From: Lepraria neglecta
Taxonomy: Eukaryota; Ascomycota; Lecanoromycetes; Lecanorales; Stereocaulaceae
Direction of reading: 5' to 3'
Assembly: GCA_033220425.1 (NCBI GenBank)
Contig: CM065651.1
Location: forward strand, 1,488,001 to 1,552,000
DNA: 64,000 nucleotides
Part shown: positions 37,200-51,264 of the stretch, one piece after another
Numbering within the stretch: position 1 is the stretch's first letter
How the letters are laid out: each line of letters starts with the position of its first letter
Notes under the pieces: model-generated
The model's input: only the letters and a program-made list of their open reading frames with translations
Told to the model about the DNA's origin: nothing
The model's database searches: none
Program-made: the position numbers and the translations under genes

Positions 37200-39990
37200 A
37201 TACGGGAGGGATCTACTCACGCAAAGTGATTTTGTGTACCCTTGCGGTATAATTCTTGAAACCTATTATACTAGGTAGGACTAGTCCCGCTACCTCGCAC
37301 TAGGGATATAGATATAGGACCTGATCCTCGGGCGCGTACTTCTTTAAATACTTCCCAGCCTTATTCATTATCTTGTAGGGTATAGTATATTTAAATATCC
37401 GTTCTAGGTAAGACTTATCTTTATTACCGAGGCAGAAAATATATTATATAGGCTTGTACACCAAGGGAAAGCGGTCTTTCTGGTCCTCTTCCGAGTCCTC
37501 TAGGAACCTAATCAGCGCGGTTATCGATTCTATCAGTTAGTAAGTTAATAGGGGCCGGGCGCGGTACCGACTCTCTTATCGGTTATATAATACGACCTAG
37601 GCTCGAAGGGTCTCGAGCCTCTAAGTATACTTCCTATAATCGGTTAAAAGGACTATCGGTTCGCAGGTCAGCCGGATGATCTTGCTTCGCTCCGGGATAT
37701 CGTATTGAAGGGGAGCCGGAGGCTTGATATCTTCGTCGGGCACGGGGATAGACGAATTAGTAAACTGGGCCTTGAGTATACTTGTGTCCGCGTTCCGAAA
37801 ATGTCTCTTCCGGGCCTTTTCGAGTATTCGGTTTTACCGGTTATTTTTTTCCCGGTATAAGGCCGTATTCGCCTATATCTTTACTAGGAGTAATATATTA
37901 TTCGGAGGAGTATATCGGATAAAAATATATTCCTTCCTGAGTTTCTTTATAAGCGCTATACTCTTATAACAGAGCTGAACTACTCGCTTACTATTAGCTA
38001 CCTACTTTAATAGCTTAGGGGATAATTTGGTCGGGGCGTTGGGGTCAACGGTTAATATCATGAGCCGGGCTAACTTTTGGACGATATTATCGGAAGGATA
38101 GCCTAAGAAGGCGGCGATAGTATTGAATTAGACCTCCCGGTCGAGGTAGTACCGGACCGTATTCGACTAATGATCGAAAATCTGATCCCGTACCGATAAT
38201 GGCGCCTTATCTGCCGGAATTCTGCGGATTAGTTTTAGTACTCCGAAAGAAGGTAGACGGTTATAATAGAAGAACCGACTTACTATTGATAGTATTAACT
38301 AAACTACGTTAGGTATAATACTGAGTGAAAGACTTCTCTAACCCGGAATAGCGACTAAGTTATATAAGGTAACGAAGCTATATCTTTGAACATAATAGCT
38401 TCGTGGGTAACGTGCGATATCTATCTATAGCGCCCCTAGGCTCACGGAAGACAGGGATGTCTAAAGCGCTGCGTTTAATCTTTAACTGCAGAGATTTCCT
38501 TCCCGGGGGGATCTTAGCTCGGAAAATATTACTGATATCCCGCAACGACTCAGCGGCGAATACATTATTATATAGGGCTAGGGAGAGGAGATGGTTAAGA
38601 AGGTAGAGGAGAGGGTTATCTTCTCATTCGACGATAAACGTCTTCCTAGTTAGGAATAGATTAGTAATAGTATTAGATATACGGAGAGGATAAAGGCAAT
38701 GCTTACTCCCGAGGGCAGTTATCTTCTCCCTTCGTATAGGTAATTATTACCTTGGCGAAGAGGAGGTTAGGCTCTCCGGGGACACAGTAAGGGGTAATAA
38801 AGAAGGTGATATATCTCTAAAGGAGAGACCCCGTATTATTAAGGCCGGCGTTGATACTATCGTCGGTGCCGCTATCGGTATTAGTATCGGTATTAGTATC
38901 GTTATCGTTATTACTGTACGCGCTAGTATTACCGTCGTGATCTAGGTCGCTATCGGAATTAACAAGTATTGCTTACTTATCGTCCCAATCCGTATCGTCT
39001 TGGTCTAAGAGATTATCGCTATAATCTTCCGGATGGCCGGTAACCGTGGGATGGTCGGCGGGCTTACGAGCGTTATCTTCGTCCTTAAACTTGATCCTAG
39101 TATCGAATATTAAGACCGGTCGACAACCGAAATACGAAGCTATGAGGATGCCCGTAGCAATATAGTATCGTTACAGCTTATCTCGATATACGGTATTTTC
39201 GTATACCTAGTAGTAGAAGAGGATATGGTATAGATTATCGATACTACTGACGCCCCGCTTCTTCGGGAGTCTGCGGAGCTGGTATTCGTCTATAAGGACT
39301 TTCTTGTACTATCGTCGACGGATATATTAGCGAGGTCCCTTCCGTATAGCGAGGTCTCTTATATTAGTTATATCTCTCCTAATACTCTTATCCAGCTCGC
39401 GACCGCTTTAATCGAGGATATATATAATTAAAACCTACTAGTAATTGTTAAGGCTCTTGCTAGCTCGTATTCTCTAGTAGTAATCTAAGGTCTATTATAG
39501 GAATATCTTGAAATCTTCTACGTTAGCGGTTTGGAGGAAGCTTTCGGGGGATTTATCGATCTTAGAGTAGAATCTAATCGTATATAGTCAGCCTCTCGGT
39601 CCGTTATAGATAGCTAGGGAGGAGAATCCTATATAGCTAACCTATTCTACTTCTTGAGAAGCGATGCGGTGCTTCTCTTGGTGTTATCCGAATGCTTCGG
39701 GGTAGTCTAACCCTTCGTTTTAAGTTCTTTACGGAGCCTCTTATAGTAACTCGGCGGCTAATTACTATTCTTGCGACGTGCCTGCGCCGCTTTGCCGGCT
39801 AATATGGTATACTACTACTATAACGGAGGGTACGCACGGCGCTGCGGTTAAGGACAGAGTGTAGGCGATAATAGTACAGAGGGCGCGTGAGTAAAGCCTA
39901 CTCTACCTAGGAATAGTAGTATAATAGATATTAGTATATAAAGCGAGTGACGGAAGCCTACTAGACCTATATAGCGAGAAAACGATAAGG
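37200..39990 (-). pseudogene. DUF3435/FluG-domain gene (copy B), heavily RIPed
   Basis: Down the minus strand the family pattern can be followed: a basic N-terminal part near 39,750-39,650, the core near 39,300-39,100 (Asp-Glu-Tyr-Gln-Leu-Arg-Arg-Leu-Pro; Gly-Ile-Leu-Ile-Ala-Ser-Tyr-Phe-Gly-Cys-Arg-Pro), an acidic Asp/Asn/Thr-rich insert near 39,000-38,850 (GATACT/GGTATTAG repeats), Tyr-Cys-Val-Pro-Gly-Glu-Pro-Asn-Leu near 38,780, and a C-terminal zinc-finger-like segment (Cys-Leu-Gly-Asn near 37,430; Ala-Pro-Glu-Asp-Gln-Val near 37,330; Asn-Tyr-Thr-Ala-Arg-Val-His type end). Trp, Gln and Arg codons are widely replaced by stops. This copy belongs to a different subgroup from copy A, judging by its insert and zinc-finger spacing. 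Long plus-strand frames here (37,724-37,969; 38,403-38,606) are antisense shadows. Confidence 0.65.
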
Positions 39991-40299
39991 GATACTATGA
40001 TGAGGAGGGACTACGTCTCTATTTATATTCACTACTTATGGAGGGGAGCCAGAAAGAGTACTCTGCCCGCAGAAACGCCGTGGATTAGATCCTTGTTCCT
40101 GATGTTCGGTCCGACGGTTTATCCGGTAGAGGGTTACAGGGGTCCTCGGTGTTCTAGTAGCTTAAAGCGGCTGCCAATCTATCTCTTTTCGGCCGCTCAA
40201 ATACTAATAAAGGGATTCTATCGGTAATAACTCCGTAGCTTTAATCTCTCTAGTAAGAGATACTTATTATAATAAGGCGACGTTTCGAATTATTAGATA
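39991..40299. other. Short spacer before the Plavaka-type elements
   Basis: A plus-strand open frame (39,997-40,227) has no recognisable domain and sits just outside the 5' side of DUF3435 copy B. Confidence 0.35.
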
Positions 40300-42420
40300 A
40301 TTTTGTATATATAGATTTCGATCTAGATAGAGTCGGATATTAGCGTTGCCCGAGTCGAATATCTATATTATCCGAGTCGACTAGAGTCCTTAATAGAAGT
40401 AATAATTTAGTTTAGACATCCCTAAACTAGAATCTCGCCTATAGATAGCTCCCTCTCTATTAGAAAGCCTACTATCTTATCTAAGCCGCGTAGTATAGCT
40501 AATAAATAAATAGTATAATCTTCTTCATTTTGCCGTTGAGGGCTATAATAGATAATAACCTATAGAGGTTTCGTGTATTCTATATAGACCGGTTTCCCTT
40601 CTATAGCTAAAATAATAACTCTATATACTACTAAGTTTTCTGAGACTATTGCGGACAGTCCTCTACCTTAGTTATATTAATACTAGAGTAGTATTTAGTA
40701 GTAAGTAAACAGTAAGGTAGAGGTTGAAGTACTTACATCCTGTCGCGATCCTCCTATTCTAATACCTCTAGATCTTTCGCAGCTACTCTAGCTACTACTA
40801 CCCTACCTATCTCGATATTATATAACTTCGGAACCCTGCTATTATAGGCCTTACTAACCTTTAATACCTTCTCCTCGTCCTCTTCTATAGTATCCCCTTC
40901 CTCCTCTTACTCCTTCTCTTTCTAATTACTAGTATAGCTACCGTTATTTATATCGAAACGGATAAATATAGGATCGTTTAGAGGCCGGGTGGGAAATACT
41001 AGTAGGCTTACTTAATTAAGGGGGAGAATTTATAAGGCTTTAGGGCGGGGAATCTAGCGGGAGAGGTAGTAGAGTCTTCGTATAGAGGATTCTATATATT
41101 ATAGGTTATATTCTTAGATTACACCGTAAGAGAAGAATATCTAGCCTAGTAAGATTATATAGAGGTATAATAGAGATAGTAATAATAGGAAGAATAAAAT
41201 ATAAAGAAGTAGAGGCCCTTTACTAAGTTAGAATAAAGAAGAATACTAGAGTATATAATTTAGTAGTATCGGTGTACCGTAATTAACTAGGTTTACTAAT
41301 ATACCGCGGAAACGGACGTAAGGTATACCTATTATTTAATATTTCACGCGGGCCCGCTATTTTACTAGAGTATAGTTAGTAGGAGCGCGATCGAAGTAAA
41401 GTATAAGATATATACCTCGTAGGCGCGTCTTAATATAAAACGAGATAGGATTCTTACCTATATTATATATCTATAAGGTAGCCGCCTTGAATTTACGGGT
41501 GTAATTAACTTTAATATCGTTTTTACTAATATAATAAAGAATTCGGTTAGTCGAGCTATTATAGATACCGTTCTTATATAAAATCTCTTTAAATATTCTA
41601 AATTCGATCTTATCTAATATAATACTAGCTAGAGGTTTTTTCTCCTTAATAATATCGGAGGTAAAGAAAAGTATATTTGCTGTTATCTCTATCGACCGGA
41701 TATAGAATTCTATTTTATCGAAGGTAAGCGGACGCGCTATATATAGAGTACTATCCGTAGAGAGAGATAGTATAGTATACCTTCTATAATTGCGATAGTA
41801 ATTATAGGTATTATTAATCTTTCTAGCTATATCTAATTTATAACTCTCTAGCTAGGGTTAGGAGATTCTAGGTATAAAAACGGAGGGAAATACTATTTCT
41901 AACTACTATAAGGCCTCGCTAAGTTTAGCCTAGTTCTCCGGTATCCCTAGGGACGTACTAACGATATATCTCCTTTCTATCTCTTTCTTTAATACTACTT
42001 GAATCTCCTTATAGTAGGCCTATTTAACTATAAGGCTACGCGAAATAACCGAGACTATCTAATTCCCGGGGTTAGTATTTTTATAGAATTTAGTAGAAGG
42101 TAAAGAGGCTAGAGAGGAGGGGAAAATATTAGTAGCGACGGCTACGGGCTCGTACTAGTATTCTATAGCGAGTATATATATAAGATATAGAGTATTAATT
42201 AATATATTAGTAATAAGAGAAAGGAGTATAGGAAAGGATTAAAAGGTCGATATATAATATATAAAGAATAATTCCGTACTAAGCCTATAGTAATTAGCGT
42301 ATAATAAGTGATATCCGACTCGAACGCCAAGTATATTAAGCGCTATTCGACTCGGATATTAAGAGCTATCCGACTCGAATACTATCTAATACTTAATATT
42401 ATTCGACGCGTAGGCTATTC
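40300..42420 (-). mobile_element. Left copy of a KDZ/Plavaka-associated repeat, partial
   Basis: 40,480-41,200 is clearly homologous, in the same orientation, to 45,050-45,720 (shared blocks such as CTATAATAGATAATAACCTATAGAGG and GTCCTCTACCTTAGTTATATTAA, each shortened here, and CGATCCTCCTATTCTAA). A related short block near 41,180 matches 46,700-46,760, so the two copies are collinear with about 1 kb missing here. A minus-strand frame from about 42,130 to 41,230 reads as protein (a Phe-Tyr-x-Arg-Ser-Ile-Glu segment and an Ile-Ser-Phe-Tyr segment) but I do not recognise it. Clusters of TCCGAGT/ACTCGGA motifs stand at both ends (about 40,340-40,400 and 42,300-42,420). Heavily RIPed. Confidence 0.45.
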
Positions 42421-42799
42421 CCTATATAGTATCTATATTAAGTATAGGTATAACTACTTGACTTTCGAGTAGGTTTCTCCCTTTATTTAATAATAGTCTT
42501 AGTTAAAAGAGTCTATATTAATAGAAGGGTATTATAAGGAAGATTATAACTTAAGATAATACGTTATAAAGGAGTATAGTAGCGTATATAGTTCGTATCA
42601 AATACGATTATAATCTAGCAAGTTAGGGCTATAAATTATATTCCCTTTTACCTACAGCTTATATTTAGTATATAAGTACGTAGTATATCTAGATTTTGGT
42701 GGCGGATATTCAAGGAAGACTATAGCGCGAAATATCTACTAAAGATAGGAGAAAGCAAAGGGGAATAGCTAGTAATCTAAGTACTTTCAAGTCTTCCCG

Positions 42800-44950
42800 A
42801 ACTAGTATAGATTAGATTTAATATTACTATAGAAGGGTAATAAGAGTCTTATATCTATCTTATACGAAGTTAAAGTACCGCTAAGTAGAAGAAAAGAAAC
42901 CTATAAAAGCGCGCTATTACTTAGCTAGAAATATCTAGCTTATTTATATATCTATTGCCTCGTTATATTATCTCTACTCTGTTTAAATAATACCTTCTAA
43001 TCTACTCTATATTCATTATCCGTAATAAAGTAGTAGTTATACGTCTTTAGATTTCGCTAAGACAACCGAACTATCTACCTATCGTACTAAATATTATAGA
43101 ATTATATCTAGTCTATATCTATATTCATACTTCTAAATATACAGGTCAGGGTAATACTAGTTCTAAGGATATATTTCGTAGAGATAAGGAAGCGCTTATT
43201 ATCCTTCTTCTTAGAATAGCTATATATATAACTTATCTCGCTTCTCGGAAGGTACGATTAAGCTATACTATAGCTATTTACTAGGAAAATACTTTTTAAA
43301 CTACTAGAGTAAGGTTAGTATAAGGTCAAGGTAGAATAGCGAAAGAGATATAGACTTACTACTACTAGAATATATATAATAATAGGAGAACTAGTAAATA
43401 TAACCAGTTTCTCTAGTCGCTCGTAGATATCTTCCCCTAGTAAGCCGATTAACTCTTTAAGTTTTACTAACTTCGGTATATTACTAGTAAGTTTATCGAT
43501 ATATTTAGTATAAATACTATCTAGCGGTATCTTGGCCTAATTCTATATTAGGCTAGCTAACTCTATAAAATCTATATAACCCTTTCTGCCGTTATATAAA
43601 GGCCTCTCTTTAAGCTCGTCTTGAGTAAGAGTAAGGTAGTTATACCGAGAGAATTCTAGAAGGCTTAGGATAATAGTAGTAGCGCCTAGCTTATAGGCGT
43701 ATTTAAAGTAGTTATTAATCGCTAGCGTAGATATCTCCTTGCTAGCCTTGCGAGTAATTATATATTCTCTAGTATATTTAGCTTTTACTATATCTTAGAT
43801 CCTCTAATCCTTAGTACGAAGAGCTACCTTTTACTCTAGATTAAGTAAGTATATAATATAACGAGTCTCGTATAGAGGTAGCTTAATAAGCTCGATAGTC
43901 CTATTAATATCTATAGTTATAGGTATCCGCTTAATTTCGATAGAGTTTAAGATAGCCTTTATATCTATAATATTCTTATTATTCTTACTCTTATTAACCG
44001 GATTCTTTCGCTTTTAGTAGCTAGCGGTTAGTTTCCTAATAACCTCGACTTCGTTATAAGTTATATATCGATACTCTTTAACGGCGCACTACTAAAGCTA
44101 CTCAATTATATAGATTATAGCCGAGTAGTTAGTTAGGTTATATATCTACGGTATAGCGGAGAAACCCTATACCTAGGGTAAAGATAATTAGTATATTTTT
44201 ATACGTCGATTATCTATAGTATTCTACTCGTTCTTATTATCCTCTAGTATTTTTACTAGAACTTAGGTACTAATCTTATCCTTAATACTAAGGACTATCT
44301 TAGGATATTTACCCTTTACTATCCTTATCTTATAGAATTCGTTAATAAAGATCTAGCTAATACGGAAGTTATAGACGAATAGAGACTTAGAGTCCTATAG
44401 TACTTCCTTAATATATCTATTATACGAGCCCTTAGTTATAAGGAGTAGAATACGCTTCTATCTAGGTTTAGGTTTTCTATCCTTTTTATATCGAAGTAGT
44501 TTAGTATTTTCCGATATAAGTAGAGTAGTATTATTATTATTATATATTTTGCCTATATAGGTATAGAAGTACTATAGCTTTAATATTAGATATTAAGTAT
44601 TAATTATCTTCGTCCACTCTTATAACTAGTTACCTATTACTTTCGCTAGTACGATAATAAGAATAATACCTTACTTTAGTACGCTAAATAGGCGGCGCTT
44701 TTCTTAATATATAGATAACTAATATCCTATTTATTAGCAGAGGGATATATATTATTACTACTCTATACCTTTAATTTCGAGGGTAGGAGATACTTAGTAT
44801 AATAGATTAACGCTTTAAACTATTCGAGATTTTTATAATCCTACTTATATATTTTAAAAACCTCGCGCTATTATAAGGAGAGTTAATACTTAAGGATATA
44901 TATAATAAAAATTATTAGAGTCTAGTTTAAGTCGGACGTTAGTATTATCC
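42800..44950 (-). pseudogene. SNF2-family helicase/ATPase remnant, RIPed
   Basis: SNF2 proteins are ATP-driven DNA translocases. On the minus strand the C-terminal helicase half is readable: Lys-Leu-Val-Ile-Phe-Thr-Ser-Ser-Pro-Ile-Ile near 43,420, then Phe-Leu-Ile-Ser-Thr-Lys-Tyr followed by Thr-Ser-Ile-Thr-Leu-Thr near 43,200-43,150 (motif V type), an Ile-Asp-Gln-Ile-Gln-Phe segment, and an Arg-x-x-Arg-Leu stretch near 43,070 in the motif VI place. Further upstream a DExH-like Asn-Glu-Phe-Tyr-Lys-Ile-Arg near 44,340 and a Leu-Pro-Leu-Tyr-Glu-Thr segment near 43,880 fit the N-terminal half and linker. The P-loop was not located. Stops are everywhere, RIP-type. It lies between the two Plavaka-type copies on the strand opposite the transposase, so it may be accessory cargo of that element or an unrelated repeated gene. 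Confidence 0.5.
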
Positions 44951-47949
44951 GAGTTAATAGTAGATTTTATTAAAAGCTAGGAATAGATACAAACCTTACT
45001 AAAGCCGGGATCGTCCCTATTAATACCCCCTACTAGTAAGCACACCGGCGTATCTAAGCAGCGTAGTAGAGTTAATAAATATATAGTATAATCTTTTTTA
45101 TCTTACCGTTAGGGGCTATAATAGATAATAACCTATAGAGGGTTCGTATATTCTTAATAGACTGGTTTCCCTTCTGTAGTTAGAATAATAACTCTATATA
45201 CTACTACGTTTTCTAAGACTATTATAGACGGTCCTCTACCTTAGTTATATTAACGCTAGGGTAGTATTTAGTAGTAAGTAAATAATAAGATAGAGGCTAA
45301 AGCACTTATATCCTATCGCGATCCTCCTATTCTAACGCCTCTATATCTTTCGTAGCTACTCTAGCTACTACTACCCTATCTATCTTGATATTATATAACC
45401 CTAGAGTCCTATCTATATAGGCTTTATTAATCTATAACGCCTTCTACTCGTCCTTATCTATTAAATCCCCTTCCTTTCTATTATTCTCTTCCTTATTATT
45501 TATACCGCTACTATTATCTAAGCTAGAGCTAATATCTATAGACTCCTTTAGATTCCCGGTAGATAGACTAGTATACTTATTAGTAAGAAGGGAAGGATCG
45601 ACGAAAGGCTTTAGGATAGAGGGTTTAGTAGAAGAGGTAGTAGAGTCTTTACCTAGAGGATCCTATATATTAGAGGGTTTCCCTTTAGGTCCTACCGTAA
45701 GAGAAGAATATTTTAAGCGGTAGGAGAGGGTAAAACTACCTCGGTAAGGTTATTTTAGATAGGCCGTATTACCCTCGATAGATACTATTATATCTATTAG
45801 TTAATATCCTAACTATTAATTAATATAGTATAACTAATAGAGTGCCCCTTGTACGATATAAAGCTCGTAGCGCCGGTAACTACGTAAATATATATCGCGG
45901 ATGGTATTTTATAGATCTTCGTTTATAGTTACCTCTATAATCCTATTAGATATATAGATAAGGGTACTCCTCTAGATATTATCTTCGGCGGTCTAGAATT
46001 TCTTAGTTTCTAGGAACTAGATTAGAGTATCGTAACTAAGTTAGTCCTAGGGCTAGTTAGCGTTAGTAAGCGAAGTATTATATATAATATACCGTAGTTA
46101 GATAAGATAGAATTTATTATCGCGCGTAAAACCGATTCTAAGGATAATATAAGACGGGTAGGTATTATCTAGGGCTAGAGCTAGTATAAAGAATAGTCCA
46201 GTATAATCGGGTTACTTAGTATAGGTATTATCGTATCTAGGCTTTCTTAAACTAAACGAGTCGTAAGACTCCTCTAAGGGTCGTTTACTAGTACGTCGGT
46301 TAGCTACTCTAGGTACTTTATTAAGTAGTCTTACGAGTATATATATTACTTCGTCTCTAAAAGGTAGTATATAGTCGGGTAGAATAGTAACGGAGTTAAG
46401 GACCTTAGTAAAGTCCTGGCTAGAACCTCGAAGGTTTTCGCCCTAAATAGCGATACCCTATAGGCGGTCTTTAAGTACTTAACGGATGGTATTAAATAAG
46501 CTATTACTATACTATAAGCCTCTACGGATATTAGGGAGGTTCTATAGGATTCTAGGCGGATTACTAGACTTTAGCCTACTAATAAGCGTATAGAAATTGG
46601 CCTCGGTTAGCGTAGGCTCTAGCGTTATATTAACCTAAGAGTCGATTAGAGAAGGATCGGCTATATTAGATAATATTATAGATAATTCTAACGCGTCTAT
46701 AATAAGAAGAATAATAATAGGACGAATAAAATAGGGAGAAGTTAAGGATTCTTCGCTGAGTTAGAGGGATAAAGTAGGTAATACGACTAGTAGGGTCTAT
46801 ACCGGGTTTTTATTTATAATAGTAATTAGTTAGTAGTTAGTAAATATAATACTAGTAAGGTAAATACGTTACGAAATAGTTTAATACTTAATATAATTAG
46901 GCGATATAGACCCTTCTCTATAGAATAGTACGTTAGAGTAGTTATAAGTAGGTAAGTTTAGCTATCGAAAGATTGAAAGTAGTAAGCTTTAATATAATAG
47001 ATAAAGATATTAATTAAAAGCGGAACTTATATATATATATAGTATATAGAAAGCGAATAGCTGATTTTAAATATACTATATCTAGCTTTATACTTAATAC
47101 CTAATATCTAGTAAAGATAGAGTATTAAAACTTATTATCTATTTATAAAGATTAATTAGATTTCTTCTTTCGTTCTTCGAAATATAAGTCTTAATTAAGT
47201 ACTCTATTATAAAAATAATCTAAGTTCGACTTAGACGTATATTTTAGTAATAGGGGTATATACTATAAAGTTTATAACTAATTATATTTCCTAATAAGAT
47301 AAGTAACCGGGGCGTTTATTAAATATATCGTATAGAAAGAAAATCCCCTTAAACTATCTATTAATTAACGCCTTCTATAGGACGATACTCTACTATATAT
47401 ATATTATAATTTAATTAATAGTAATAGTTAAAAATAGGCTATATAAGGTAACGTAAGGATAGATTTATCCTAACCTATAGCGGGTTAGCTTAAAGGATCT
47501 AGTAGCGAATATATTTACTAATACCTATCTAGACGCGTTAATCTTGATAATAATACCTCTATATTACGCCTAAGCCAGATAGATCGATAGTATAAATATT
47601 ACCAGAAGTAGTATAGTAGCGGAAGCGGCCTAACTAGGTATCTACCACGCTATAAGGGCCGGGACCCTAATTAGACGCGTAGGAGATAGGTATACCTCGA
47701 CAAAGATAAAGTCGAGGGCCCTATTTATAAACGCTAAAGAGACGAGGTTAATATAATTAGTAATAGTACCCGTAAGGGCGAAGGTAGATAAGTCCTCTAG
47801 GAGGACCTAACTATTTTAATAGATAACGATACTCCAGGGCGATTACTTAAACTTACCGACTCTACTAATAAGATCTAGTACCAGTAAGATAAGCTAGATA
47901 TAGTACTCGATTAATCGAAGTTAATAACGACGTCAAGTACTATAGACAC

Positions 47950-50900
47950 TATCTCTATCTTAACCGTTAGCTCTATAGAGTACTACCTATAGAAGTAAGG
48001 TACCGGGAGGCCTTTATAGGAAGAGGATATAACCCTAGCCGAGTTATTATCTATACCCCTATCCGAGTTAATATCCGAGTTAATACCTGAGTCGAACCCG
48101 GACTGGCACCCTTTCTATTCAGAAGCTAATTATACCCTAGCTTTATAGATATATAACGCCCGACTATCTAGCGGTATAATAGATAATTTCTTTAAAGATA
48201 CTCGATTACGACCTTTCTATAGACCCTATAGCTTTAATAGCGCTCTATAACTAAAAGCTAAGCTATATACTATAAAGCATTCTACTACTACTAGTAGATA
48301 GTCTCGGTAAGTATTTAGTATCCTATTAATTTAACCGGACGAGATAACTAGAATATATTATATACTCTACTTCGATATAATAGGTATAATACGAACTCTT
48401 ATTAGATATAAACCTTTTAATTCGAGTATTAACTATATACTAATATACTAGCGAAACCTTAACGGGGGTCTAATTATTAGTAAGATATATATAGCCCGCT
48501 AGTAGTAGGAGATATAAGATAAGCTCCCTAATAGCTTAATAGTAGTACCGGTTATAATATCGTTAGATAAGATCTATTTATTATAGACACACGGAGATTA
48601 ACAGGCGTAGCCAGTCTATATTACTATTAGTAACCTCGATCGAGGTATTCGGCGGGTATAGGTTCGACCGAGGATAATATTACTTAGACTAGTACTATTA
48701 GTCTATAATAGTATAAAAGCTAAGGTATATTACTACGCTATAGAGCTTATAGTCGAGGGTAAGCCGGCCGAAATATAGATCTTACTTAATATACTAATAA
48801 TATTCTTTTAAAGTACTTAAGGAGCTGGCGCTAAAGGGGATCCTTATTATATATATATATATAGACGAATATAATAATACTACCTAATACTCGTGTCTAT
48901 ACTAGGCGACTACGAGGAATAAGTTTTAATAACCTCGATTAAGAGCGGTAAATACTATCCGGTCTACTTAGTACCGCTAAATAAATAGGAACGACTATAT
49001 CCTGAAAAAATATATCTAAAGCGAATACCTAAATAGACTATAGAGTAGTTATAGATATAAAAAACGTATAATAAGAATACGCCTAGGGTATTACTAGATA
49101 TAATAGTATATAACCGGCCTAACTTTATAGACGGCCACTTCGTAGTTAACGTCTACTAACTATAGATATTTAATATATTATACTAATTAATAGTTAAAGG
49201 GCTATTAAACTACCTTCTAGACTAGCTTAGAGAGTATATCGAAGAGGGACGAATAAAGCTTAAGGTATAAGCCTTAATCGACGCCTGGTTTCGAGCTATA
49301 CCTAAATTTACTAAGCTAAGGTAATTTCGGGAGTTTAGTAAGCTAAGCTAATAGATAGGAGAGGAGAGTAAAGAGATATTATAGATTATAATACCCGTCT
49401 TCGCTCCTCTATTATCCGAAAAAAAACTAGATATACTATATATAGGACGAGCTATTATTAACTTTATTATACTTATAAGATACTAATCCTACGACGAAGC
49501 GATACTAGAATATATAAATATAGCGTTAGAAAGGATTAATCTACTTAAGAAGGTATTTCGAAAATATAGGCCAGTTAATAAGAGAACGGGCGAGTAAACT
49601 TTTAACTTTCCTAAATTCTATAGTATCAGTTATTATATTAATATAATTAGATACTACGGTCCGCTAGATAGATATAGTACCTAAGCCTCGGAAAGGGTAT
49701 ATCCGATATTACTAAAGAATTACTATAACCGAATAAATAAGTTTAAGAATTACTAGGAGTAATTAATAGAATATAACGAACGCTATATTAAGTTAATAAT
49801 TATATAAGATATTAAAAATTTCTAAGAGACGGAGCCTATATTACTTAGTTAGAGGAGAAAATAAGAAGATAAGAAAAGTATAAAGACTAGGGTCCTCCTA
49901 GATCTATATTAACTAGGATAGCGAGTAGACGCGAAAGAGTACTATATATTAAGATACCTATATAAATACGATAGTCGTTACTAGCGAACGGCGAGAGATA
50001 TAGCTGAATGGCTAAATATAGCTAGGTTTCTCTAAAGCCTGGCTATATTTCTTAAGGTATACTAAGCGAAAATACTAAGCAGAGGTAGTATAACCTCGAA
50101 CCTAGATATTAATAGAAGGGAGGCAGACTGCAGCTAGGTTAAGAGCTACCCGGTCTATATCTATTCGGGCCTTATATATTAGAAGACTATAGGAGAGGAC
50201 TCCTCTAATTTAGGACGTTTCTATAAGGATTTAGTAGTCTATAGACCTTATAAATATTTGTAGTATTTTATCTAGCGTAGAGATTACGTATAGATCCGAG
50301 AATAAGACTATAAGAGTCGAAACCTAGAAACTATATAGGAGGGAAAGTTAGTCGGTAAGGTCTTAGTTATTATAGAGGTAAAGGATCTTAGTAACAGGGA
50401 CTTTAAGTAATAATCTACTTATATATAGGCTACCTTTATAGAAGTCTTTAATTATTAATATCTAGAATAGGTATAAGACTACTATAGAATAGTCGAAGTT
50501 AAAAAGGTACAGGCGTCGCTTATACTTAATCCTCGAATAATAGGCGCTCGCCGCTTCTATAGACTACTAAATATCGAGCGAAGTACTTATCTAGTACCGG
50601 GAACAGTTAGAGGAAAAGAGATATTCTATATTAACAGTTTCATCGACTAGGACTAATATACTATAATATATCACCCTAAATTCCTAATAAATAATTCTAA
50701 GGCAGCGCGATAAATCTATACTAAATTCCTACCTAATCCTTCTTAGATAATACTATAAATCTAAGTAAAAACCCTTAAAAGGAAGAGAGATAATACTATA
50801 AATATATCTAGGTCGATAGAGCGGAAGAGATACTGCTACTAACCGCCCTCGCCGTATCTAAAGTTAAGGCTTTAGTCTTAAGGAAAACCTCTAATATAAA

Positions 50901-50950
50901 GAACTAACCTATAGTTTTAATTACCGTAGCGGTATTAATCCTCTCTTCAG
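47950..50950 (+). pseudogene. Plavaka-type (Kyakuja-Dileera-Zisupton) transposase, RIPed
   Basis: Plavaka transposases are large DDE-class enzymes of fungal DNA transposons. In order along the plus strand: Asp-Trp-His-Pro-Phe near 48,095 (usual 'W-x-P-F' opening); Ser-Leu-Asp-Lys-Ile-Tyr-Leu then Thr-His-Gly-Asp and Pro-Val-Tyr-Ile-Thr-Ile at about 48,560-48,640, the family's signature 'DKT...GD..A.PVY.TIGN'; Val-Tyr-Asn-Arg-Pro-Asn-Phe near 49,120; Ser-Tyr-Asp-Glu-Ala-Ile-Leu-Glu-Tyr near 49,490; Phe-Asn-Phe-Pro-Lys-Phe-Tyr-Ser-Ile near 49,600; Ala-Ser-Glu-Arg-Val near 49,690. A C-terminal domain can be followed to about 50,760. Trp, Gln and Arg codons frequently read as stops. This is not a Polinton or other capsid-bearing element; no capsid or polymerase gene is present. 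Confidence 0.75.
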
Positions 50951-51264
50951 TATATTTAATTATAGCTATATTATATTAGTAGGCTATATAGTATCTTACG
51001 CGTATAATATTTACTTACTTTAGTATCGAGTCTATAGCCCTCGTATATTACTAATATTCGGGTACTTCGATAAGCTAAGGAGTAGGGAGGTTATTAAGCT
51101 CGCGGTATTATATATAAAGTCTATTAGGGAAGACAGGGAGCAAATTCGTTAGATATTAAGTATCTATAGCGATACTTTACTAAAATAATAGCGATAAGAC
51201 TATAAACTACGAGAAGAAATATTGAGAAACGTCTAGCTAAATATTCATCTAACTTAGATAGGGT

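Noticed and set aside
40480-45720. Direct repeats 40,480-41,200 and 45,050-45,720 as LTRs of a retroelement
   Set aside because: The repeated segments are coding-like on the minus strand, lack TG...CA ends and priming or polypurine sites, and enclose SNF2-like sequence with no reverse transcriptase.
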